Assembly: GCA_964023205.1 (NCBI GenBank)
Contig: OZ026834.1
Span: 32,030,756 to 32,094,755 of the forward strand
Direction: 5' to 3'
From: Lutraria lutraria
Taxonomy: Eukaryota; Mollusca; Bivalvia; Venerida; Mactridae
Length of the DNA: 64,000 nucleotides
Positions 1 to 12,100 of this stretch are shown here, piece after piece. The notes beneath the pieces were generated by a model. The model ran no database searches and was not told the origin of the DNA. It saw nothing but the letters and a program-made list of their open reading frames with translations. Positions within the stretch are counted from its first letter, which is position 1; each line of letters opens with the position of its first letter. The position numbers and the translations under genes are program-made.

Positions 1-1118
1 AACATAATATTACAAGGTCGTAACTGGCAGTTAAAACCTTCTAAAATAAGATGATGTTGTAGATACAACCTTTTATTTGGTTGCACATAGACCCCGTACA
101 CTTACGACCCACAGTAAATGATTAGTTAGGTTTCGTTCCCAACTTGTTTGTCGAACTGTTTATTCAGTAAAACTGGTTTGACAAAAAATAAGTTTAACCA
201 TTTTTTAAATTTGAATTGGATTGTCAATCCTACTTAACTACCCACGGAGGCGGTTTGGTCGGTTTGATGCGTCCGAAATTACATGCAATTGAGCGCGTGA
301 AAATAGCCGACCTCGTTGCCCATTACTAATCAGTTACATCTGTAACTCTAAATACAACATTTCTTATCTTGAATTGTTATCTGATCTGGTTAGCTATGGT
401 CAGATTAGGACAATTTATCTGGACGAATTATACTCATGGGTATTAGTACTGGTTTGAATATAGTCGAGAAAAGCTGATTAGGTGAACCGACTGTCATATA
501 TATAACAGAAGTTTGAAATGTTTGTACATGTATGTTTAATATCAGGTTGATATCGTGCAGCCATCAATTAAATATGTTTTTTTTTACTTTTGCTGAAAAC
601 ATGCCAATTTGTCTTAAATTGTGCTGAAAACATGCAAACTGGTTAACATTTATGATAGATACACGGCGTAATTTTTCATTGAATTCTCCATGAATATATA
701 AAATACGTTTTGACAATCCCGCTGGTAAGGCGTAAAATTGTTAGTTATTTGTCAATGTTCATTAGAAATAAGAAAAGTAGGTAGAGGCGCGGAAAGTAAA
801 AAGTGAGAAAGTAGATGTTCCGTTCCTCGGGACTTATAAAAAGTCTATGGTCTCGGGGAAAATTTGGGATATGTCGCGTAACCAAAAACATACATTTTTA
901 CGCATAAAAAATTTAGTCTGAGATTTACAAATTGCAAGAATTCATAGACTATATGTTATGAACAAATTTCCTTATAGTGCATGTTATGTTTTCTATTTCC
1001 GTTATACAAAGAACATAACAAAAAAGATATAAGTCAATAATGACCTGCAATGACGTCATTTATTAAAAGAACATTCTAATATTTTGACAAAACCTAATTT
1101 CAACCTCAAACAATAGTG
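1..1118. other. Non-coding left edge, probably intron of the receptor-like gene
   Basis: No open frame with recognisable coding character is seen on either strand. Because the minus-strand receptor-like gene seems to continue leftwards, this stretch is probably intronic. It holds one copy of a dispersed repeat (about 778-905) and a palindromic CRE-type octamer TGACGTCA at 1051-1058. The CRE may be chance. Confidence 0.5.
778..905 (+). repeat. Dispersed repeat family R1, copy 1
   Basis: This segment shares the order 'gtaaaaagtgagaaagt', a short variable part, 'cttataaaaagtctat', 'ggtc', 'gaaaattt', and 'gtaaccaaaaaca' with copies near 20735-20880 and 27885-28015. The blocks are collinear, so the three are one family. 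No terminal repeats or coding frame could be defined, and the class is unknown. Confidence 0.6.
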
Positions 1119-3874
1119 TCATAACACTCGCACTAGTAAGACGATACCAAGAAGGTCATAAGACCTAAATCTATATTCATTACGCACACATTTGTTGACC
1201 GGGAATTCGTCTATGCAAACATATATATCATGAAGCCCAGCGATTCTGAATTCATTGTCGTACAACGTTTTATTTGTGACTACGAACTCAAGTGTTTTGG
1301 AATTACGATTCCTTACATACTCGTCTTCCCTAAGAGCCACTTGAAAGCAGAAGAACAACTTGCTCAAATTGACGATATCTATAAATTCATCTGCGGCGAT
1401 CATCGACATCGGTATTAGATAGTCCTCTTTGTCTACAAAATCGGACTCTACTACACCCCATTTGACTCTTGTAAAAGCGGCAATATAGTCACTTAAATTA
1501 CTTAATGTGAATTCCCGTATCATTTCATAAGTTTGGTGCTCATTTATGCTCACTTTTAAACGAATCGTGACTCGCTCATCAGAAATAACCCAAATTTCTT
1601 TCAAAGATTTCTCAATTGTCCGCTTCAGTAAATAAGGTTGCACAGAGGTTGATGGATGTGTCGCTATGACAACCAAAAACTGAACAAACTGAAGGTCATT
1701 CGTCGGGTGGTATAACAACTTGATATACCAATGTTTCATTGCCTTGCGTTTAAGCAATCGACATATCTTATCATGCCTTAGCATAAATGAATTGTCAGTC
1801 AACAAGGTTACGGGGAATTCGTTCACTTGGTTTACTGGTGTCAGCTTCAACAACACTGAAAATTTGTCGCCAATCCATTCTTTACTATAAAAGTCACATT
1901 TATTTTGGAGACGGAATTGTCCCCAAGGGCATTCGAATCTTCTGCATTCTGACTGTAAAGTAAAACAATATATAATGAATTAGAGAAAATATGAGAACTT
2001 TGTGAATTTATAGTTTGTATGAGTGTTTATTTGATCCTACGAGTATATTTCATAGAATATGATCGTACCATCTGAATATGACCTAAAGAATTATTGTTTC
2101 AATATTTGTTTGAAAATGGAATAAAGTAGGAACAACGGATATTTTCTGTCTTAGTTTTGGACCAATTTAGAACTGTGATCATGATTTATGTGACACCCGA
2201 ATACGTATGTGTCACTTTAAAATGGCGACATTTAACTATTTCTAATTAAATTACAACAGAACGCAACAGAAGTGAAATCCCTAGGATCCGAAATATTAGT
2301 TCGGCAAATTCATATTTTGCATTGTGATACACTGCCCCTTTAAATGGAATTTTCTGAAACCATGATTTTTTCTTGAACAATTCTTCCATTCTTCTTGAAT
2401 AATTTGAGAAGTATGAAAGATAATTTGACACGGGTGAAATGTTTGGTTGGGGATAGTATATTATTTCACTTTATATTACCGCGACTCATTGAATTTCATA
2501 GCAATACATGCGTACTAAAATATGACGGTACCTTCGACCATGTTTAATTAGGTTCAGTCATATTTGGGCATAAAGACGTCTGGAAAATGATGTCTTACTT
2601 CGGAAGGGACCCGAGTTAGATGTAAATTAAATGTACATAAAACGATCTGTATGTATCGGATGTCTTGTATATTAACGAACAGAAATATTTTCTTATTTTT
2701 TAAAATTAATTTACATCAGTAATTATGTGTGATATAAATGTGTTTATTATCTATTTCTAATACGGAGTTGTTCGAAGACTCATTTACGGACGGTTTTTAT
2801 TTCATTTTCAAAAATAGAAAAATGGTTCACAAACGAAATAAGTGCTCTGTGTGAAAAACAATGTTCTTCTTCTGTAGATATCATAGGCAATCTGAATTTA
2901 AGGCCTTCTTTATGGGTCTAAATGATACTTACTGCGAACGACTGTACCAATGCTTCATGCGGACCACATTGGCCGAGTTGAGTTTTATCAGTAATTTGGA
3001 CTGTATCCAATTCAAGAGCGGTATTGTCCAATACGTATGTCAGGTATATATGTTCTTGGAACTTGGCTTCATCTGCTGAGCACATGTATGGAACATGTCT
3101 ATCATCTTCGAAGTTGCACATATAGCAGAAAACGTTACCATATGATGGTCCCACGTTCAAAGTGAATGTGGCGTTGAACATCGGACAGTAATCCCAGAAT
3201 GGCGTCTTTTGGAAAGCTGCACCTGTCTCATTGCATTGTCTGATCACTTTCTCCCGACATTCAAGGTGTCTCAAATCATAATCTTTAGGCGGGATAAACG
3301 ACATAAGGCAATTAGATTTATGCGATTCATTTCCGTGCAAAAGATGGTTTGAAACATCGGGCAACATGCTGTATGCTGCGAGGTGCGAACAGCTGATGGA
3401 TCGTCTCCATTGGATACTATCATTGATATTATGACAGTACGCGCAATACGAATTAACGAAAATTTGTGAATCAGACGGCGAGTATACTGGTTCGATACTG
3501 GTACCATTAGGTAAACAATCTTGACCATGACACATATACACCATGTAAAACATATAGTCTTTTGTCGGGACGGAGGAATCCACTATTGAAGTCATCGACG
3601 ACATGCATTTTCGTTGGTGCATCAACTTATTTTCTGTATTATTACAGCAATTATTAGTCTCCAGACAGTCAGACGAACAAGAACAAGGCTTACAACACGG
3701 ACGTAGATTATCCTGGGGATATGCAGGCATTGAGAGATTCGCATCCACATCACAGAATGAAGTATACGGACACCTTTCTTGCAATGCCGATAGAAAAGTC
3801 CATTCGGCATGTCCATTGATGAATTGGTTGTGAATCAACAGAAATATCACAAATAGTTTGTGCGTCTCTTTCAT
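1119..3874 (-). CDS. Cys-rich extracellular protein, probable N-terminal ectodomain of a class-B/adhesion-like GPCR (partial)
   Basis: Two exons are visible. Exon 1 (3874-2933) codes for 314 residues from ATG and ends at a GTAAGT donor in phase 0. Exon 2 starts after a 'ttacag' acceptor at 1952, also phase 0, and stays open to a stop at 1119-1121; its true 3' splice site, perhaps near 1140, is uncertain. The protein starts with a hydrophobic signal peptide (about residues 1-22), then a CCxxCxCxxDC...NCC module (residues about 60-77), paired 'YCAYC' and 'FCYMC' motifs, and many N-glycosylation sequons. Exon 2 opens with ECRRFECPWGQF and later has IYVCIDEF. From memory this order resembles N-terminal regions of lophotrochozoan seven-helix receptors often labelled Methuselah- or secretin-like. 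No transmembrane helices are in the window, so the receptor call is inference. A secreted protein is the alternative. Confidence 0.6.
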
Positions 3875-3983
3875 AATTTATTCTTTAGTATACAGCAAAA
3901 TGTGTTCAACCTTGCGCTCAGCCCAAAATCAGCAAACAGATTGAACGCTGTATTATGAACAAGAAGCCACTGGACTGAGCAGT

Positions 3984-3990
3984 CTTTATA
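3984..3990 (-). promoter_or_regulatory. TATA-like box of the Cys-rich receptor-like gene
   Basis: On the minus strand TATAAAG lies about 110 bp upstream of the ATG at 3874, preceded by a short GC-rich patch (GGGCGGAG, a possible GC box). The spacing allows a start site about 30 bp downstream and a 5' leader of some 80 bases. Inferred from motif and position only. Confidence 0.5.
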
Positions 3991-4201
3991 ACCAGACTCC
4001 GCCCACATTTGGATCCGGAGAAGATCATCTATTGGACGAATATTGTTTTAAACGAATGCTTTCGTCATATACGCGTCAAATGACATTCTCTTTATTTCAT
4101 CAATAACATACTCAAAGCTTGAAGATACAGATTAATAAAGTTCAGCTTGTTTATATTATATACAGTAATAATTAAAGACGCACTGAAATATGTTCACAAT
4201 A

Positions 4202-4277
4202 CGAGGGTTCAACGCAACAGTGTCGTAACTCATATTGAAATAAGAACAAGTTACTACTGTGTTGCGCTGAGCCCTCG
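4202..4277 (+). repeat. 76-bp near-palindrome, copy 1
   Basis: The element begins CGAGGGTTCAACGCAACA and ends TGTTGCGCTGAGCCCTCG, so its two halves are imperfect inverted repeats with a central 'attgaaataagaac' region. Further 76-bp copies lie at 8321-8396 (opposite orientation) and 61902-61977. The same asymmetries between the arms recur in all copies, so it spread as a unit. 'aata' flanks this copy on both sides and might be a target duplication. It is either a foldback MITE or a mobile hairpin-RNA sequence. Confidence 0.85.
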
Positions 4278-6195
4278 AATAGCGTGTTTTGTGTGAAAAT
4301 TAAGAATTGTGTCGTAGTGATTGTGATAGGGTCTTGTCTGCTTCCTAATCGAACCCACAGAGTAGTGGAGGGAGACAAATGATTATACTCCTTACAGACC
4401 ATAACCACGGGACACCCTGTCATAGAAGCTGAAATTAAGCGTGCTTACTACATTATTCGATTCTGTCAGCTTGTGATGGGTGAGCTACTTGTATAGAGTT
4501 AATGTTTAGCTCAGTACGAGTACAAGCTCACTTTACGAACAATTCAATAATAAGATCATCTCCTGATTTTCGACTAACTGAGAGGTTGCTTAGTGGTATT
4601 GTGTTGCACAAAAGAGATAATATAAGACCGGGTTTTTTGTTTATACCTAATGCAAACTTTAAAACATCTTTCAGTTGTTATATTTTCAAATTTATTTAAA
4701 CTACTGGACCGTGTGTTCTTCAAAATGTTCAACCACCTTCGAGAATGAAAATGCATGTACATAATTATTATGTATTTGTCTCCATAAGGGCCCGAGGAAC
4801 AGTACATACATCTACTACTCTTTCGCCAATCAAATTTAAATTACTACAATATATCATTTTTTAATGAGCATGTCACTAGAAACAAATAAGAACAATTTCG
4901 AAAATGTTTTTGCTTTTTTATTATTAACTATGGCCGTATTTACTGTACGTGGGTTGTGAAGTACAAACATGGAACATAGAAATAAAAATCTTTGATTTAA
5001 TTAAATTGCTTATTACTAAACATGTGTTGTTTCCTTGAGAGAATTTATTGTTTACCACAGAAATGTTAACGGGTTTGTGATAAAACACGATCAACAAATG
5101 GTTTTCGTGAAATACAAATTTTTTTTTTTTCATTTTGATAAGGTATATAGAGATCGTTAATTTCTATGTGCTTAGTCTGCAATTTTTATTCATTAGAGTT
5201 CGACTTGAAATAATTGAGGTGGGGAAATTGGAGTTAAGTCACAAGGTATGTAAAAAGTGTTTTTGTCGACAATGCATTTTGATTATTTTTGTTAATACTG
5301 TTTAGCTTGCGAAGAAAAGTTAAATTTGATTTTTTTTTTATTTAATTCTACTAAATGTTAATGGATTATTAGCCTTTTGAGTTGGTAAGATACTGGTTTC
5401 TTGCAAAATGCATTTTTAAAAGATAAATTAAAAATATTTGTGGGTTTTATGTACGTTTTTAATAGTAATTTGGTTATAAGCGTCATGACGTTAAACTAAC
5501 CAGTCGACCAAAATCAACTTTATTCTATAGCTACCCAATTAATCGTCAATTTACAGAGAACATGTATAAGCACTGCACAAAGACATAACGCTTTCCCTAT
5601 TGAGCTATGAGGGTTTATATTTGTGAATAACGTCAATTACATGTTTTGGTGTTATGAAAAAGGCAAATGTGTCTGACATTCTACATAATAACATTTTAAT
5701 ACATATAGGTTGTCATTAGCATAATAATGATACAAAGATAATATCACATTAAATTTTAAGAAACGAGCATCATCAAAGATTAACAAACATGAGAGAGGGA
5801 AACAATTTAATTCAAATAATGAGTATTTTTTCTTTTTTTTAAACTTTTATATTGTAAGTTGATTAATTTCTAAGTTCTTTAATATTTTCTTATTTCAAAA
5901 GATCAAAAAACTTAACCATACTTGGATATTGCCAAGACTTTTATGTATGTTTTTTCAATTTTCAAAGTATATTCTAGTGGAATTCATCTTCTGAACTATA
6001 CATAATTCACATTTTCGTTCATTGTATGGCATCTTATTTGGTTTAAGTAACCTTTTAAGTCTTATATTCTATGATTGTCTAATAATGTATTCTATTCTAC
6101 TACATGTACTACTGTTTTGTTATTTAGTAAACAACTAAAGCAGAACCTTGTTGGTTTGGTCACTAACTTAACTATTTTTTTTCTTCAATGTACAG
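4278..6195. other. Intergenic, no gene seen
   Basis: AT-rich sequence with T and A runs. The open frames present are short, lack family resemblance and have no convincing splice context. An upstream non-coding exon and promoter for the small secreted gene at 6222 should lie here but could not be placed. Confidence 0.5.
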
Positions 6196-6221
6196 ATCAC
6201 GGAATTAACAAAAGAATACAG

Positions 6222-6569
6222 ATGGAGAAATCTCTGAGATGTTTCATCGTACTAGGTCTTATTATCACAACAGTCGCAGTTGCCATGGCATCACCATCAG
6301 CTCTTGAATGTATACAAGCTTGCTGGTCGATTACCGGTCCACACCCTCAGGTACAAACCACGCTCGCCTGTATTGCACACCCACCGCTAGTAGACACCAT
6401 GTGTGTCGTGGCGTGCGGCAGTGAGACCAACTTCGCATTTGAAAGCATCTGTAACTCGTGCGTGACCGATCCACCGCTGACCAGCATGATGTGTACCATT
6501 GCATGTGAAGAGAAAGGTAACAACTTCGAACAAATATGTGAAGCATGTGAGAAGAAATTTAACTTCTGA
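6222..6569 (+). CDS. Small secreted Cys-rich peptide with three tandem repeats
   Basis: The frame codes for 115 residues. I use the ATG at 6222 rather than an upstream in-frame one, because a 'tgtacag' acceptor at about 6191-6195 precedes it and it opens directly into a signal peptide (MEKSLRC, hydrophobic core FIVLGLIITTVAVA, likely cleavage near AMAS). The mature part of about 90 residues has 11 cysteines. It reads as three units of C-x3-C-x(10-15)-C-x2-[C/H]-x10, starting at CIQAC, CVVAC and CTIAC; the first two share a PPL motif. In unit 1 the fourth cysteine position is His (CIAHPPL), which explains the odd count. I do not recognise the family, and no function is assigned. AATAAA motifs follow at about 6856, 6932 and 7001. 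Confidence 0.8.
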   Translation: MEKSLRCFIVLGLIITTVAVAMASPSALECIQACWSITGPHPQVQTTLACIAHPPLVDTMCVVACGSETNFAFESICNSCVTDPPLTSMMCTIACEEKGNNFEQICEACEKKFNF

Positions 6570-6726
6570 CCAAGCAAACCAGATATGTCACAACAATGAA
6601 GACCCGACAGTACTAGTTATATAAAAGGGACATAAATCCAGACTTTATTTATCTTTGGAAATGTGTGACATTTCTTTACTTGATAGTAACCGTTATTAAT
6701 AGCAAAATTAAGGAGTATATAGTACC

Positions 6727-6948
6727 TATAGTGCGATTTTATCAAACTGTCAAAACTGCATAATTTCAGTCAATACATTTATTATTAGTTTCGCTTAATT
6801 TTGTAACTTTGTTCTACTATACAAACATGTGGAATGGAACATTCCCTAAAGGTAAAATAAAACTTGTCGACTGTTGTACGAGCTAAAAATAATCGCATTC
6901 AGCGACCGTGTAATTATTCAGATTTGAGTTTAATAAAATCGCACTATA
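6727..6948. mobile_element. MITE-like element with about 25-bp terminal inverted repeats
   Basis: TATAGTGCGATTTTAT at 6727-6742 is matched exactly by its reverse complement ATAAAATCGCACTATA at 6933-6948, and similarity continues inwards for roughly 9 more bases. The 222-bp length, lack of coding capacity and TA-rich borders fit a Tc1/mariner-type MITE with a TA target. It lies in the 3' flank of the small secreted gene and may be part of its transcript. Confidence 0.65.
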
Positions 6949-7839
6949 AATGTAATGATTATTTATGTAACAGATGTTTTTCAAGTATACATACTTTCTA
7001 ATAAAACTGACGCAAGTTAACATCTTGCGTTTTAATCCATTCATGTACGTATTTACGTAGGATGTATATCTTTTGATAAGCCTACTTGACTTATTCTGGC
7101 TAACTTTTCACAAAAAGAATCGCCTTCTTTTCAGTTTGACATTATTTCCATGGCCTAAATTTTGTGTGGCAAGGAAGACAAATAAATTGTGGTCTTATAA
7201 ATTATTGCCATTGCAACATTATGAAATATGATTATGTATTGGTTGGTAACACCAGGCTGCATTTGGATTTTTTTCAGCGTAGCTTTCTATTATCAGGTTT
7301 AACATAATTTCTAAAATTTGCTTTTCTTAGAAATGTATTGGTTCTTGTGATTTATTTTTCAAGTGTGTGAAGCCATAATACATGTAGACATAGCTTCATA
7401 AAAAATAAACATGACCAATTTAATCAACAACATGATTTTTATTTCACTAGTATGTTGACATAATCAAGTCCATATTAACAAGAACAACATTGTCACAAAA
7501 TATTATTTACTACAAAAATAAATACAACCAAGTGACGTGAGGCGGCATTTCTATGACATGAAATGTTAGGAATGACTATGAATTTAATTCAAACATGGTC
7601 GTTACTAACAAAGAGCTTTGACCAAAAGACATTTTATACATTAGTGCTTGCAATTTTGAGTACAAATGATTGTCATACTAGAGTAATATAATTTATCATA
7701 TAAGAATCAACTATAAAGAAATATGCCATCTAAAGGTTTGATATGTAGCTGCCAAGCTCCCAAAGGGGAGTGACATGGATTCAGACCCTATTTCAAGCAT
7801 ACATGAAAGCACTGAAGTAACCTTCATATGAGTAAGATA

Positions 7840-8590
7840 ATTCTAAAATGAGTAGGGAGACCTCTAGGCGAGCTCGAGAATAATAATGAACAATAATGTG
7901 AGTTAAAGGAATCGTCAAGAAAATCTGAGGGGCTCCATGAAGTGTTTAAGGGCAGTTTAAGTAGCATGCTACGGAAACCTTAGTGCAAGTTCTCGGAACC
8001 TTTGTGCGAGTTAGGGGACCCATAATGCGAGCACTGGGAAATTTAGTGAGTCAAAGAAAAGGAAGAAAGAGTTCTGGAAACATGTGTAAAGATGGGTGCT
8101 TGGGAGAATGGCATTTGCACACAGTACTTAGATATTGTATTTTGATCAGCGAGCACTACTGTTCAATGTACAATTGCTAAATAAGGTTTCAGTGCCAAAC
8201 TCAGATCCTCCATACTAGGGTACCATTGAGGATGCACTTAGCACCAAGAGTACTTGGAGAGAGTTAGGGCAGGAGGAGAGTTGGGTGAATCGAAAAGATA
8301 GTTATGGGTTTAACCTATTTCTAGGGCTCAGCGCAACACTGTCATAACTTGTTCTTATGTCAATATGAGTTACGACACTGTTGCGTTGAACCCTCGATAT
8401 GTGAGTCAGAGAAACTAAATGGGGTTGGAAAACCAAAATGTTGGTTAAAGGAACCTACATGCTCGTTGGGAAAAGCTCAGTGTGAGTAAGGGAACCTAAG
8501 TGTGAAAGGATTACCTCAGTGCAAGTTAGCAGAAACTTAGTGCTAGTTACAGGAACTGTAGTGTGACTCAGGGGAACCTAAATGTATGGT
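7840..8590 (+). repeat. Degenerate ~21-bp minisatellite
   Basis: Units of the form 'gggaaccttagtgcgagtta' recur with many substitutions, for example at 7974-8060 and 8465-8590. The array is split by unrelated sequence that includes the 76-bp palindrome at 8321-8396. The divergence of units suggests an old array. Confidence 0.55.
8321..8396 (-). repeat. 76-bp near-palindrome, copy 2 (inverted)
   Basis: Reverse complement of the element at 4202-4277, same length. It differs from the other copies at only a few positions, including one terminal base (CT instead of CG at its left end). It sits inside the degenerate minisatellite, so it inserted there or was spared by the array's decay. Confidence 0.85.
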
Positions 8591-9069
8591 AGAAGCACCA
8601 TTGAGATATTAACATTTACTCAGATATTGCCTGGACTTGGAATATTACTATAAACCCATGTATTGCTTATTCTACAGAACTAACAAGTATGATATTCATA
8701 AAAGAATTCTCAGATATGTAACAAATTATGCAGTATTTGTAAAAAACTAATGTAAAATTTGTAACAAAATGATGTCAAAATGTCAGAATTGTAATGCAAC
8801 TATGTCAAATATGCTACAATTCAAAGTAAGCAGTGTAAGCAAAAAAAAGTAAAAAAATTATGTTGTAAAACAAGACAATCGGTCTAAATGTAAATTACAT
8901 GTATCTACAAAAAATGTACAACCATAAAACAGAATTAAACACTGGTGTGTACACTTGTCGGTTATAAATTTATGTAGATGGTAAAATTTCCATAGCAACC
9001 TTAGAATCAATGTTCATCTAGTGCTTTTACGGTTTTTCATAAATTAGGAACATTAATCACAGAGGGAAA

Positions 9070-9075
9070 TTTATT
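9070..9075 (-). terminator. Poly(A) signal of the CSAD-like gene
   Basis: AATAAA on the minus strand, 123 bp downstream of the decarboxylase stop codon. It is the first canonical hexamer after the stop, so it is the most likely cleavage signal, with a short 3' UTR. Confidence 0.55.
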
Positions 9076-9197
9076 AGAGAATACTCTCTATTTAAACATT
9101 TTCCATTTTCTTATATGTGCTTTTTTAGAATATTTTGTAATATTCTTTCATTGTTCTGAAAGTAGCTTTTTGAAACATCAGCTTTTAACAATTCAGA

Positions 9198-12100
9198 TCA
9201 CAAATCTCTTCCAAGTCGATCAATTTCCGTCACCAGGAAATCCATATCTGCTGTTGTTGTGTCAAAGTTGGATAAAACCATACGGAAGAAATTGACAAGA
9301 TCACCGTCAGGGTTATAACCTATCATCATCGAACCACACTGCATCATTCTTGCCTTGATTTCTGGAGCAACCTGCAAAACAGATATCAATTGCATGATTG
9401 ATATGACTAAGAAAACTAAATACATGGGCTTTTAACAAGTCAAAAATTAGCATTTCATGGGACAGTATATATAAGCAGACATCAGCAGTCCTATAAGAGA
9501 AACATGAAACCAAGCAACTTTTAAAGAATAAAATCAGCCAATCAAACAACTTAACTTTCCAGGCATAAAATCAGCCAAAAAAATACGTAATTAATTCATA
9601 AAGTAGTCTTTATTCAATATTCTGTAACAATACCTTAGCTACTTTTCCCCACCATTCGCTTGTTTCTTCCTGACCCTGTAGACTTGGTGGTACGTACCAA
9701 AAACATACATTGGTACATTCTGGTTCCTGTATCAGTCGGAAACCAGGTGCTTGTTTCAACTTGTTAGCCAAATATCTAAAATGTACCATTTGCTTAAGTC
9801 ATTACAATTGGCTACAATGATTAATTGTGCGTTAGTGCTGGTTAACCTTATATATTTTCAATATAAGAAATCTTTGTGGTAAATCAAACGAAAAATTCAA
9901 ATTGAACCTGTACACATGACAACAGTAATGATTGACAATAAGAAGTACTTAAAACAAGGCTAAAGGTTGATAACTCAAGACAAATAAACCTATTCTACAT
10001 TTTCCCTCAAGTATTTTTTTTCCATTTCTGATTGTGTAGAATATCTTACAAAATAAAAGTTTTGTCATGAAAAGAAGTACCAGAGCCAAGAATTTCAATA
10101 AAATATTTCATATTAACAACATATACATGTAATCATTTTTCTAATAAAAAATCACCAACAATTTACAAATCATTAATTTTAACATTACGTAGAGATATTT
10201 CTTATAAGTAGTTACCTGGACAGCATAAACAAATGATCAATATCACGTTCCATTCCAAAGTCACCTTTTCCCTTCCACAACATCCAAAGTTTCAGCACAT
10301 CTATCTTTCTTCCACATTGTAAAGATTTATCACCAGTATCATATGAAACATCATAATTCTTGTCTTGTTGGAATAAATACCTGGCATTGGCGCAGTGACA
10401 GTTCAGTAGAACATCCTATAATCAAGCAGAAAAGGTAAAAAATTGTCATATTTTGGTAAACCGACCTATTCAATTTCCCCCCACAACCCTAGAATTTATA
10501 TTGGGCCTGTTGAATGGTACCTACTTTCTCATTTTTTTCAACACTCATTATTAACCAGAGAAGGGAATTTAATGTCTACATAAAAATGGTTATGAGTTTT
10601 ACAGCAGTTTATGTCTATATCCATGCTAGCCTCATTAAAGTGATATTCCAATTCATTCATAGACATGTTTCATCATAAATAAATGGGTAATTCCTGAGTT
10701 AAAGAAAATATATAAAGCTGTTTTAGCACAGATCTAATGTTATTATAGACTTTATAAACCTAAGAATAAAGGCTGATTAAGCATAAAAGCCACATACTTT
10801 CACCACTGGTGACCTTGTTTCATGGTTAGACAATACAATAAACATCAGAATATCAATCTATGATGGCTGTTAACATTTACCTTGTGTTTTGTAAGGAACA
10901 TAGAGCACTGTAGAGGGGCACCCATCATTTTGTGAGGATTCCAAGTCATAGAATCTGCCCTGTAAAATAGTAGTAACTCGAGGTTAGTGAACTCTTTTTC
11001 TAACAATTTTTCAGTAATGTATGGTGACCATTTTATACAGCCAGTTTTCCTGGACTATATTCTTACCAGTACTAACTTCCACTTCTACAAAGAATCAGCA
11101 ACTTCTCCAATCAACATATTTGTCAAATTTTCATGGAAGTGTATAACCTACTGCAATGGGGAATCGAACCCAGTAAAGCTGGGTTACAAATCCATTGCAA
11201 TACATAGCCATTAGACTACGGTCACAGCCTTAATATGATGTACAGTATACTGTATATAAGTTCCCATTGCACATATAATCTAGCATAGAGAACATTTCTG
11301 CTAGCATTGACAATTACAATAAAGGACATGGTTGACGGGTTTAATGTAAAATATTACATTCTCATGGAATTAATAGCATATAGACAAAATTGAGAGCATA
11401 TAACAAAACTAATTCTTTCAGAATGTGAATGAACTCATAGATGTGCCTGTCGACTTTCGATTAACATTAATACCTGAACCTACTTTTGATTTATGACATA
11501 CTTAGTAATTAAAAATTCATTTCAGCATCCTTTTAAAGTAAACTAGTTCTGGTATTTACTTTACCAAAAGTTAAAACCTTTCTTCCCTTGAAACACTTCA
11601 TCTGGACAGTTCAACTGGTCCGTACAAGTCCAAGATTAGACAGATTTCTTTTGTATATTGAAAATATCAGCACAAGTCTATGTTTAATGTTAATAGCACC
11701 GAATGTAGACATATACTAATAAAACCAATGTACAAGTTGAATCATATTACATTCCTGGCTGCAGTAAACAAAATATGCATTTTTACATTCCTGTTACCAG
11801 TAATATTCAAACCTCAGAGAACATGCAAACTTACTTTTCAATTCCATTCATCAGATGTCTGTATTTCTTCGATATAGCAGCACTACCACCCCAAGCCCCG
11901 TCAACATGTAACCACAGACCATGTGTCTTACATATATCAGCTATCTCACTGAGCGGATCATACGCGCCAAGAACAGTGGTACCAGCAGTGGCATTCACAA
12001 AGAATGGTTCATAACCCTGTGGAATTTAAAGATTGATATTTCAATATAAAAGTGCAGGACAACTAATGTAATGTTTTGAATCAAATCCATTCATAGATGC

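Larger units (their letters stand above)
6949..9069. other. Intergenic region between two convergent genes
   Basis: No coding gene is seen. The left part is plain AT-rich sequence. From about 7840 to 8590 there is a degenerate minisatellite carrying a copy of the 76-bp palindrome. The region right of 8600 is AT-rich and leads into the 3' flank of the decarboxylase gene. Confidence 0.5.

Noticed and set aside
2246..2431. Possible extra exon of the receptor-like gene
   Set aside because: Exon 1 (ending 2933) and exon 2 (starting 1952) join in phase 0 with a sensible protein order, and this frame has no matching splice sites or Cys motifs.
4172..4423. Minus-strand frame of 83 codons
   Set aside because: It runs across the 76-bp palindrome and shows no domain, signal peptide or splice context.
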